Shown: positions 1 to 5,967 of the stretch, piece after piece | Layout: every line of letters begins with the position of its first letter | How positions within the stretch are numbered: the first letter of the stretch is position 1 | NCBI GenBank assembly: GCA_946479535.1 | Contig: CAMLGP010000207.1 | Span: 1-5,967 of the forward strand | Length of the DNA stretch: 5,967 bases | Source: an uncultured Bacteroidota bacterium | Lineage (GTDB): Bacteria; Bacteroidota; Bacteroidia; Chitinophagales; Chitinophagaceae | Reading direction: 5' to 3' | The notes under the pieces: generated by a model | What the model was told of the DNA's origin: nothing | The model's input: the letters and a program-made list of their open reading frames with translations, nothing else | The model's database searches: none | Program-made: the position numbers and the translations under genes

Positions 1-664
1 TTACCCTGATATCATTGGAGCCAATCATGGATTAAATTCACGATTCCATGCCAGCGAAGAGAAACCGGTTCGATTGTATGTGGGAGATTTTGATAATAAT
101 GGTACATTTGAACAGATACTTACCTGTTATAATGGGGATAGTTCCTATCCCATGTCCTTAAGGCATGATCTGGTTTCTGTATTACCTTATTTAAAAAAGA
201 AATACCTAAAATACGCTGATTATAAGAATCAGCCTATAGAGGCAGTATTTACCGGGGACCAGATTGCCAATGCAACGCAGCTAAAGGCAGTCTGCATGGA
301 AAGCAGCATATTCATTAATGATAAGAATGGCAAATTTATCCGGAAATCATTGCCACCAGCCGCTCAACTTTCGGCCATGTATGGTATTGCGGTAGCAGAT
401 ATTGATAAAGATGGCAATATGGATATTTTGCTGGGAGGGAACTTCTATCAGTCGAAACCCGAAGCAGGTATATATGATGGTACCTATGGATGTCTGCTAA
501 AAGGTGATGGGAAGGGAGGATTTGAATTGATGAATGAAGCCAAAAGCGGATTTTGGTCAATTGGTGCTGTGAGGGATATGGTATTAATTAACACAAATAA
601 CACGCAGCTATTACTGCTTGCCATAAATAATCAGCAGGTGAAAGTGATGGAGCTGACTAAATAA
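1..664 (+). CDS. VCBS/FG-GAP repeat protein, C-terminal part (5' end outside window)
   Basis: The frame is open from base 2 and ends at TAA 662-664, giving 220 residues of a longer protein. The first in-frame ATG (position 74) is internal: codons before it (YPDIIGANHGLNSRF) match the paralogue at 3897 onward, so the gene starts upstream of the window. An Asp-rich FG-GAP calcium loop, DIDKDGNMD, lies at 398-424, and the family's conserved C-terminal stretch RHDLVSVLPYLKKKYLKY lies near 160-215. The final FG-GAP blades resemble those of integrin-type beta-propellers. By analogy with the paralogue, the full protein should be an exported lipoprotein of about 1,100 residues with an ASPIC/UnbV domain, but neither the signal nor that domain is in the window. 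The last ~40 residues diverge from the paralogue. Family membership is secure; the biological role (surface binding or adhesion) is inferred. Confidence 0.9.
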   Translation, partial: YPDIIGANHGLNSRFHASEEKPVRLYVGDFDNNGTFEQILTCYNGDSSYPMSLRHDLVSVLPYLKKKYLKYADYKNQPIEAVFTGDQIANATQLKAVCMESSIFINDKNGKFIRKSLPPAAQLSAMYGIAVADIDKDGNMDILLGGNFYQSKPEAGIYDGTYGCLLKGDGKGGFELMNEAKSGFWSIGAVRDMVLINTNNTQLLLLAINNQQVKVMELTK

Positions 665-675
665 ATTTTTTTGAA

Positions 676-1272
676 ATGAAGGTGATGAATTTGATACTGA
701 TACTCTTATTGACAGGATTATTTTCCTGCCAGCAAACAGATATGCAGCGGTATACCAAAATGGTAAGAAAGGAGCGTGAAAGCGGCAAGGTTGTCAATGA
801 TATTTACTTTGGCATTTCGCTGGGCATGACCAGTAAGGATTTTTACATGCATTGCTGGGATATGAATAAGAAAGGGATGTTCAAGGATGGCCCCGGTAAT
901 ACCTGTGTTCAGTATATCCTGGATAAAGGAGAATTGAAATATCCGGGATTCATGACTTTTTATCCTGAGTTTAAAGATGGAACTATCTATAGCCTTTGGA
1001 CAAAATTTGAATATTCAGGGTGGATGCCAGAGAATAAAAAATTAAGCGCAGATAGTTTATTGCCAGAGGTAATAAAACTTTATGAAAAATGGTATCCTGC
1101 CGGAAATCCTTTTATGAAAATTGTAGAAAAGGAAAAAGCACCTGTTTGGGTAAAGCTGGATGGAAACCGCCGGATACTGATCCGGAGATTTGATGATATG
1201 GATGTTAAAGTAGATTACGTGGATACAAGAAGAGAAAAAGCAGAGAAGAACAAAAAAGTCACAATAAAATAG
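676..1272 (+). CDS. Small lipoprotein of unknown function
   Basis: This gene encodes 198 residues with a short N-terminal Lys, a hydrophobic stretch (residues 4-16) and a lipobox-like LFSC with the lipidated Cys at residue 18, so it should be exported and membrane-anchored by a lipid. The mature part has no membrane segment. It is rich in Lys, Asp, Trp and Tyr, contains the segment NDIYFGISLGMTSKDFYMHC (residues ~41-60), and ends in a highly charged Lys/Arg tail. I do not recognise a named domain. ATG 676 is chosen because it gives a Lys before the hydrophobic core; ATG 685 is an alternative that would remove that Lys. It starts 11 bp after the upstream VCBS gene and ends 1 bp before the next start, so co-transcription and a shared envelope role with the two flanking VCBS proteins are likely. 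No function can be assigned from sequence. Confidence 0.85.
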   Translation: MKVMNLILILLLTGLFSCQQTDMQRYTKMVRKERESGKVVNDIYFGISLGMTSKDFYMHCWDMNKKGMFKDGPGNTCVQYILDKGELKYPGFMTFYPEFKDGTIYSLWTKFEYSGWMPENKKLSADSLLPEVIKLYEKWYPAGNPFMKIVEKEKAPVWVKLDGNRRILIRRFDDMDVKVDYVDTRREKAEKNKKVTIK

Positions 1273-1273
1273 C

Positions 1274-1834
1274 ATGCTGAAGGTCACAATATTTTTTAAA
1301 AAGTTAGGAGTAATAGCAATTGCAGCAGGATTATTTTATTCCTGTAAACAGCCTGTAGTTCACCAACATGCGGCCAACACGTTATTTCAAAAGATGGACC
1401 CTGATCAAACCAATATCCACTTCAGCAACGATCTGTCTTACGACGCCAAATTCAATATATATACCTACCGTAATTTTTATAATGGCGGTGGAGTGGCCAT
1501 TGGAGATATTAATAACGACAGTCTCCCGGATATATTCTTTACTGCCAATATGAAGCCCAATAAGCTTTATCTCAACAAAGGCAATTTCCAGTTTGAAGAT
1601 ATAACTGATAAAGCAGGGATTGGAAAAAAAGGGAAATGGTCTACGGGAGTGAGTATGGTTGATATAAATGGAGATGGATTGCTTGATATATATGTATGCA
1701 ATAGTGGGGATGTGAAAGGAGATAACAAGCAAAATGAACTCTATATCAATAACGGCAACATGACCTTCACTGAAAAGGCAGCAGAATACGGTCTGGATGA
1801 TCGGGGATTATCCACGCACGCCGCATTCCTTTAA
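1274..1834 (+). CDS. N-terminal fragment of the broken FG-GAP/ASPIC lipoprotein
   Basis: These 186 residues start at ATG 1274, one base after the preceding stop. The N-terminus has Lys residues, a hydrophobic core (residues 11-22) and a Ser-Cys lipobox-like end with Cys at residue 24; the -3 residue is Phe rather than Leu, tolerable for Bacteroidota. Residues 67-76 (NFYNGGGVAI) lead into the first FG-GAP loop DINNDSLPD (78-86), and a second, DINGDGLLD, is at 130-138. The segment STHAAF (180-185) normally runs straight into a third Asp-rich loop, but here it is followed by Leu and a TAA stop. If translated alone, the product would be an exported lipoprotein carrying only about two repeats, unlikely to fold as a complete propeller. 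The 5' half of the gene shows no other damage. Confidence 0.75.
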   Translation: MLKVTIFFKKLGVIAIAAGLFYSCKQPVVHQHAANTLFQKMDPDQTNIHFSNDLSYDAKFNIYTYRNFYNGGGVAIGDINNDSLPDIFFTANMKPNKLYLNKGNFQFEDITDKAGIGKKGKWSTGVSMVDINGDGLLDIYVCNSGDVKGDNKQNELYINNGNMTFTEKAAEYGLDDRGLSTHAAFL

Positions 1835-4556
1835 AGCGATTGGCAGTTTTGATCTGCAAAAGAATCAGCGCAATGTGAGGGACTCAGTAGGTGGGCATAA
1901 ATTTTTCCGGAATGATAACGGTCATTTCACTGACATCAGTGAAGAAGCCGGGATCTATGGTAGTGTGATCGGATTTGGCCTGGGCGTAACGGTAGGAGAT
2001 GTAAACAATGATGGTTGGCAGGATATATATGTTTCCAACGATTTCTTTGAGCGCGATTACCTATACCTCAATCAGCACAATGGAACTTTTAAAGAAGATC
2101 TCGAAAACGAAATGATGAGCATCAGCAATGCCTCCATGGGTGCGGATATGGCTGATATCAATAATGATGGGAATGCAGACATATTTGTTACAGAGATGCT
2201 GCCAGAAGATGATGCTTCCGTTAAAACAAAGACCACGTTCCAGAGCTGGGATAAATATCAGCTGGATATTAAATATGGCTACTATCACCAGTTTACCCGT
2301 AATATGCTGCAGGTAAATAATGGAAACAATACATTTGGTGAGGTGGGTCGCTATTCCGGAGTCTGTGCAACAGACTGGAGCTGGGGCGCATTAATGACCG
2401 ATCTTGACAATGATGGTCTCAAAGATATTTTCGTTGCCAATGGGATCTACCAGGATCTTACCAATGAGGATTATGTGCAATACATTTCCAATGAAAAATT
2501 CTATAATGATGTGGTCTCAGGTAAGGCAGATTTCAAGACAATGATCGATCTGATCCCTTCTCATCCTGTTTCTAATTATGCCTTTGCCAACAAAGGGGAA
2601 CTTCAGTTTACGAATAAGGCAAAGGAATGGGGCCTGGATGAACCATCATTTTCCAATGGCTCCGCTTATGGTGATCTGGATAATGATGGTGATCTTGACC
2701 TGGTTGTGAATAATGTGAATATGCCCTGTTTTGTTTACCGGAATCAATGCATCCAACAGCATCCTGAGAACAAATTCCTGAAAGTTTCACTGGAAGGAGA
2801 GGGAATGAACAAATTTGGATTGGGTGCCAGGGTAACAGTGCATTATGATGGGAAAATTGCTTATCAGGAGCAAATGCCCGTGCGTGGGTTTGAATCCACT
2901 GTTGACAGCAGATTAAATTTTGGATTGGGGAAAGTTAATAAAATAGACCAGGTTGAAGTGGTATGGAACGACGGAAGCTCTCAGATATTGTATGATGTAA
3001 AACCCAATCAGCAGATTGTCCTGAAACAAAAAGATGCAGCTTATTCTCAAAAGGACACTATGCTGGTGAAGCCTCAGTTCTCAATGGCAGTAAATAATTA
3101 CGGAATTGATTTTAAACACCAGGAGAATAAGTTTAATGATTTTGACCGCGACAGGCTCACATTTCACATGCTTTCAACCCAGGGACCGCATATTGCAAAA
3201 GGAGATATAAATAAGGACGGATTGGAAGATTTTTATATCGGTGGCGCAAAAGACCAATCCGGCGCCTTGTATATGCAGACTGCTAATGGCCGGTTTGTAA
3301 AAACTAATGAATCCCTCTTTCAAAAAGATGCTGCAAGTGAGGATACTGATGCCTTATTTTTTGATGCAGATGGAGACGGTGATCAGGACCTCTATGTATG
3401 CAGTGGAGGAAATGAATTCTCTTCTAATTCAACCGACCTCATCAATCGGTTGTACCTGAATGATGGAAGGGGAAAATTTACTAAATCACCGCAGGTATTA
3501 CCCTCTTTTATATTTGAAAGTACCAGCTGTGTGCGGGCGGCAGATTATGATGGGGATGGTGATATGGACCTCTTTGTTGGCGTAAGACTGACTCCTTCCC
3601 GTTATGGTTACCCCTGCAAAGGATATATATTAAATAATGATGGGAAAGGCAATTTTACTGATGCAACAGAACAGGTATCCCCGGCAATGAGATCATTGGG
3701 CATGGTTACTGATGCCGCCTGGTTTGATTACGATAAGGATAATAAACCGGACCTCGTTGTAACTGGTGAGTACATGGCAGTGCGTATATTCCACAATGAA
3801 AACAAAACGCTGAAGGAAACAACTATTCCCGCAGGACTGGATAAAACAAATGGTTGGTGGAACAGGCTGGCGATCGCTGATATTAATAATGACGGATACC
3901 CTGATATTGTTGCTGCCAATCACGGATTGAATTCCAGGTTCAAAGCCAGTCCGGAAAAACCGGTTTATATGTATGCCGGAGATTTTGCCAATAATGGTAC
4001 CGTACAGCAGATCATTACCTGTTACAATGGCGATAGCTCTTACCCGGTATTGTTAAGACATGACCTCGTATCGGTATTACCTTATCTAAAGAAAAAATAC
4101 CTGAAGTACGAAAATTATAAAGAGCAAACCATCGGAGACATATTTACACCCGCGCAACTGAGTCAGGCTATCCGCCTTGAAGCAATGGTTATGGAAAGCA
4201 GTGTGTTTATCAATAATAAGAACGGAACATTTACCAGGAACGCACTTCCAGGCCCTGCCCAGGAATCAATCATGTATGGTATCAACGTTGGTGATTTTGA
4301 CGGCGATGGAAATCTGGATATCCTGATGGGCGGCAATCTGTATGAAGCCAAGCCAGAGGTGGGGATCTATGATGCAAGCTATGGAGTGATGATGAAAGGT
4401 GATGGGAAAGGAGGTTTTTCTGCCTTAACCGCAAATCGATCAGGTATCAATATTAGAGGCCCTTTAAGGGATATAACTGACCTTGCAGGAAAGAAAAATA
4501 AGATACTGTTATTTGCAAGGAATAACGATACACCAGTGATACTAACAAAGAATTAA
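1797..4556 (+). CDS. C-terminal fragment of the broken FG-GAP/ASPIC lipoprotein
   Basis: The open frame from ATG 1797 encodes 919 residues, but its first ten residues are out-of-frame translation of the upstream fragment; real family sequence begins at SFKAIGSFD (from 1827). ATG 1797 is therefore probably not a natural start, and a protein begun there would lack an export signal. Asp-rich FG-GAP loops lie at 1998-2024, 2154-2180, 2400-2426, 2673-2699, 3204-3230, 3363-3389, 3543-3569, 3726-3752, 3879-3905 and 4293-4319. The loop at 3726 (DYDKDNKPD) lacks the usual Gly. The ASPIC/UnbV domain lies between the two repeat sets, at about 2775-3030, with FGLGARVTV and the terminal VVWNDGSSQ. The C-terminal conserved segment LRHDLVSVLPYLKKKYLKY is near 4050-4110. 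Calcium binding by the DxDxDG loops is known for FG-GAP folds; the ligand of this protein is unknown. Confidence 0.8.
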   Translation: MIGDYPRTPHSFKAIGSFDLQKNQRNVRDSVGGHKFFRNDNGHFTDISEEAGIYGSVIGFGLGVTVGDVNNDGWQDIYVSNDFFERDYLYLNQHNGTFKEDLENEMMSISNASMGADMADINNDGNADIFVTEMLPEDDASVKTKTTFQSWDKYQLDIKYGYYHQFTRNMLQVNNGNNTFGEVGRYSGVCATDWSWGALMTDLDNDGLKDIFVANGIYQDLTNEDYVQYISNEKFYNDVVSGKADFKTMIDLIPSHPVSNYAFANKGELQFTNKAKEWGLDEPSFSNGSAYGDLDNDGDLDLVVNNVNMPCFVYRNQCIQQHPENKFLKVSLEGEGMNKFGLGARVTVHYDGKIAYQEQMPVRGFESTVDSRLNFGLGKVNKIDQVEVVWNDGSSQILYDVKPNQQIVLKQKDAAYSQKDTMLVKPQFSMAVNNYGIDFKHQENKFNDFDRDRLTFHMLSTQGPHIAKGDINKDGLEDFYIGGAKDQSGALYMQTANGRFVKTNESLFQKDAASEDTDALFFDADGDGDQDLYVCSGGNEFSSNSTDLINRLYLNDGRGKFTKSPQVLPSFIFESTSCVRAADYDGDGDMDLFVGVRLTPSRYGYPCKGYILNNDGKGNFTDATEQVSPAMRSLGMVTDAAWFDYDKDNKPDLVVTGEYMAVRIFHNENKTLKETTIPAGLDKTNGWWNRLAIADINNDGYPDIVAANHGLNSRFKASPEKPVYMYAGDFANNGTVQQIITCYNGDSSYPVLLRHDLVSVLPYLKKKYLKYENYKEQTIGDIFTPAQLSQAIRLEAMVMESSVFINNKNGTFTRNALPGPAQESIMYGINVGDFDGDGNLDILMGGNLYEAKPEVGIYDASYGVMMKGDGKGGFSALTANRSGINIRGPLRDITDLAGKKNKILLFARNNDTPVILTKN
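1823..1834 (+). other. Frame-break junction (probable ~50-bp deletion)
   Basis: Here GCA TTC (Ala-Phe, frame 2) overlaps TCC TTT (Ser-Phe, frame 3) through the shared bases TC at 1827-1828. In intact relatives, as I remember the family, the Ala-Phe is followed by about 16 residues of the type FDYDxDGDLDxYxLNN before Ser-Phe. Their absence, together with the frame change, fits loss of 3n+2 bases, about 50. Exact size cannot be fixed from this sequence alone. Confidence 0.7.
2775..3030 (+). other. ASPIC/UnbV domain within the broken lipoprotein gene
   Basis: This is an approximately 85-residue stretch starting FLKVSLEGEGMNKFGLGARV, continuing through a QEQMPVRGFEST turn and RLNFGLGKV, and ending in DQVEVVWNDGSSQ and a short QQIVLKQ strand. 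The order (leading strand, Gly-Ala-Arg-Val strand, FGLG motif, VxWxDG motif) is the hallmark of the ASPIC/UnbV family, which commonly accompanies FG-GAP repeats in bacterial CRTAC1-like proteins. It is complete and undamaged and separates the two sets of repeats. Confidence 0.85.
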
Positions 4557-4579
4557 GTTTTTAAGGGTAATAAAATAAT

Positions 4580-5967
4580 ATGATGAATAGCTGTTATTCG
4601 AAAACAAAACGTTTACGCGCTGGTATCATTTTTATAATGATAGTAAGTGCAATCCAATCGCGTGCCCAGGTTAATATGTTGCTTAAAGACCTTAGTGGAT
4701 TTCAATCACCTTCCTCCAACTGGCATATTGCGGGAGAGGTTTCGGCTGATTTAAGTACTGCTAATAAACTGTTTACCGTTTCGGGGACCGGGATATTGGT
4801 AAATCTGCCTGAACAGGGCGTACAGGCACAGGATATATTATTTTTTCCGCATGGTGATCTTGACATGGAATTGGATTATATGATGGCCAAAGGTTCCAAT
4901 TCAGGTATTTATTTGCAGGGACGATACGAGATACAGTTGCTGGATAGCTGGACCAGTCTTACCACAAAGGCTGGTGATAACGGCGGTATTTATGAACGAT
5001 GGAATGATTCGAAGCCTGATGGACAAAAAGGATATGATGGTCATGCACCCCGTCAGAATGCTACCCGCGCACCCGGAGTATGGCAGCACATGAAAATATC
5101 ATTCCAGGCGCCTCGCTTTAATGAAAGCGGACAGAAGACGGAGAACGCCAGAATTTTAAGGGTTGAATTAAATGGCGTGGTTATTCATGAAGATGTAGAG
5201 TTGAGTGGACCAACGCGTGGGCCACTGGCAAATGATGAAGTGGCTATTGGTCCACTTCGTCTCCAGGGAGATCATGGGCCGGTAGCCTTCAGGAATATCA
5301 GGTTAACTCCTTATGGAAAACCAAAGCCTGAGCTGGCAGATCTTAAATATGCAGTGTATAAAGGTGTGTTTGAAACGGAGCCCGATTATAAAAAGCAAAA
5401 AGCAATTGCAGAAGGTAGTTCAGTAATACTTACTTCTAACGTTACAACACTTGATAATGAATTCCTGATCCGGTATACCGGTGTACTTCGGGTTAAGGAA
5501 GCGGGAGAATATAACCTGGGATTAAATGCTCCTGGCGGAAGTGGCTCAATGGTTCTGGATGATAAACCAGTATTTGGAGCAGGAGAAAGAAGAAGAAGGG
5601 CCAGAGTAACATTAAGTGCAGGAGATCATCCCTTCATTATTCTTTATTTCAAAACCGCTGATTATGCAAAACCAGCATTGGGATTATCCATTTCAGGCCC
5701 GGGTATAAGAGAATATGTTATCAGTGATGCCAATGTTCCTTCCGGAGAACCTGTGGATCCAATCCTGATCAATGCAACCAGAAATACCATTCTAAGAAGC
5801 TTTATGGATATTGACACAGTACGTGTAACCCATGCCGTGAGTGTGGGTTCTCCACAACTCGTACATTATACCTATGACCTTGACAGAGGAACCATCGTTC
5901 AGGTGTGGCGCGGAGGATTCCTGGACGCAACTCCCATGTGGCATTCCAGGGGTGATGGATCATCAAG
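4580..5967 (+). CDS. Secreted DUF1080 (3-keto-disaccharide hydrolase-like) + PA14-like protein, 3' end outside window
   Basis: The frame is open from ATG 4580 to the window end (462 codons, incomplete). ATG 4583 is an equally plausible start one codon later; AT-rich sequence and no Shine-Dalgarno precede both. Residues 1-29 look like a type I signal peptide: basic segment KTKRLR, hydrophobic core (14-25), likely cleavage after SRA. Residues ~34-246 match the DUF1080 / 3-keto-disaccharide hydrolase family: a KDLSGF opening, the core GSNSGIYLQGRYEIQLLDSW (~107-126), a PGVWQHMKISFQAP strand, and the closing GPVAFRNIRLTPYG. Residues ~255-376 look like a PA14 domain (FLIRYTGVLRVKEAGEYNLG, then LSAGDHPFIILYF). 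From ~395 a third region contains the conserved-looking RGGFLDATPMWHSRGDG; I cannot name it, though such proteins may continue into a cytochrome-c or heme-binding part. Likely role: periplasmic or surface glycan binding or breakdown. It sits 23 bp after the VCBS gene, so the same operon is likely. Confidence 0.88.
   Translation, partial: MMNSCYSKTKRLRAGIIFIMIVSAIQSRAQVNMLLKDLSGFQSPSSNWHIAGEVSADLSTANKLFTVSGTGILVNLPEQGVQAQDILFFPHGDLDMELDYMMAKGSNSGIYLQGRYEIQLLDSWTSLTTKAGDNGGIYERWNDSKPDGQKGYDGHAPRQNATRAPGVWQHMKISFQAPRFNESGQKTENARILRVELNGVVIHEDVELSGPTRGPLANDEVAIGPLRLQGDHGPVAFRNIRLTPYGKPKPELADLKYAVYKGVFETEPDYKKQKAIAEGSSVILTSNVTTLDNEFLIRYTGVLRVKEAGEYNLGLNAPGGSGSMVLDDKPVFGAGERRRRARVTLSAGDHPFIILYFKTADYAKPALGLSISGPGIREYVISDANVPSGEPVDPILINATRNTILRSFMDIDTVRVTHAVSVGSPQLVHYTYDLDRGTIVQVWRGGFLDATPMWHSRGDGSS

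Larger units (their letters stand above)
1..4556 (+). repeat. Diverged tandem gene duplication (direct repeat, spacing ~3.9 kb)
   Basis: Positions 2-664 align almost without gaps to 3897-4556, an offset of 3,895 bp. Protein identity is about 60% by eye and highest in TCYNGDSSYP and LRHDLVSVLPYLKKKYLKY. At DNA level only short runs are identical (for example GTATTACCTTAT and AAAGGTGATGGGAA), so this is an old duplication rather than a recent repeat. The unit as seen spans one small lipoprotein gene plus one VCBS gene; whether another small lipoprotein gene precedes the first VCBS gene cannot be seen. Confidence 0.75.
1274..4556 (+). pseudogene. FG-GAP/VCBS and ASPIC-UnbV (CRTAC1-like) lipoprotein, frame-broken
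   Basis: Two consecutive frames encode the two parts of one ~1,100-residue exported protein. Frame 2 runs 1274-1834; frame 3 carries the continuation from about 1827 to TAA 4554-4556. The joined order is: lipoprotein signal, FG-GAP repeats, ASPIC/UnbV domain (about 2775-3030), then a second set of FG-GAP repeats and the conserved C-terminal segment. This is the usual architecture and length of the Bacteroidota family annotated as VCBS-repeat or CRTAC1-family proteins. The C-terminal 220 residues are roughly 60% identical by eye to the gene ending at 664, so the two are tandem paralogues. Apart from the single break the frame is intact and conserved to the end, so the lesion is either very recent or an assembly/sequencing error. 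As read, no full-length product would be made without a frameshift. Confidence 0.8.

Noticed and set aside
336..560. Reverse-strand open frame of 74 codons
   Set aside because: It lies wholly antisense to the conserved C-terminus of the VCBS gene; its composition (Ile, His, Ser) is what antisense Asp/Asn codons give.
1057..1287. Reverse-strand open frame of 76 codons over the small lipoprotein gene end
   Set aside because: It is antisense to a well-supported lipoprotein gene and is a Phe/Cys/Ile-rich shadow of Lys-rich codons.
1368..1553. Forward overlapping open frame of 61 codons
   Set aside because: It is an alternative frame inside the conserved N-terminal FG-GAP coding region with no own signal or recognisable motif.
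1382..1732. Reverse-strand open frame of 116 codons
   Set aside because: It is antisense to clear FG-GAP repeats; the repeated Ile-rich segments are mirror images of the Asp/Asn calcium loops.
1995..4319. Repeated Asp-rich motifs as a possible DNA tandem repeat
   Set aside because: The repetition is at protein level (FG-GAP calcium loops) with varied codons and irregular spacing, so it is not a DNA repeat array.
4459..4471. Short near-palindrome CCCTTTAAGGG as terminator or operator
   Set aside because: It is inside the coding region, too short, imperfect and not followed by a T-run.
4557..4579. Intergenic gap as promoter or terminator
   Set aside because: Only 23 AT-rich bases without a hairpin or a recognisable Bacteroidota -33/-7 pair; it reads as an operon spacer.

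Overview
The window looks like part of a Bacteroidota genome, probably a Chitinophagales or related soil/freshwater lineage. The signs are moderately AT-rich coding, no Shine-Dalgarno-like sequences before the starts, lipoprotein signals ending in Ser-Cys, and the long exported FG-GAP/VCBS plus ASPIC/UnbV lipoproteins that are abundant in that phylum. This taxonomic call is inference from protein style; there is no marker gene. All recognisable genes are on the + strand and packed almost without gaps (11 bp, 1 bp and 23 bp), as expected of one operon. No RNA gene, mobile element, CRISPR array or clear terminator is visible, and no gene-free stretch exceeds 30 bases.

Layout: (1) positions 1-664 hold the C-terminal 220 residues of a VCBS/FG-GAP protein whose start lies upstream. 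(2) 676-1272 encodes a small lipoprotein of unknown function. (3) 1274-4556 is a second, nearly full-length FG-GAP/ASPIC-UnbV lipoprotein of about 1,100 residues, a diverged tandem paralogue of gene 1. As given, its reading frame is broken near position 1828. The break falls exactly where an FG-GAP calcium-loop segment is expected, and the best explanation is a missing stretch of about 50 bp. (4) From 4580 to the window end is the start of a secreted protein with a DUF1080 (3-keto-disaccharide hydrolase / GH16-like) domain, then a PA14-like domain, then a third conserved region cut by the window edge.

Taken together this looks like an envelope or secreted-protein cluster: two surface beta-propeller-type adhesion/binding lipoproteins, a small lipoprotein between them, and a secreted carbohydrate-active or carbohydrate-binding protein. 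A role in glycan binding or breakdown at the cell surface is a reasonable inference but is not proven here. The items most worth a second look are the frame-breaking deletion, the uncharacterised small lipoprotein between the paralogues, and the unassigned third region of the DUF1080-PA14 protein.
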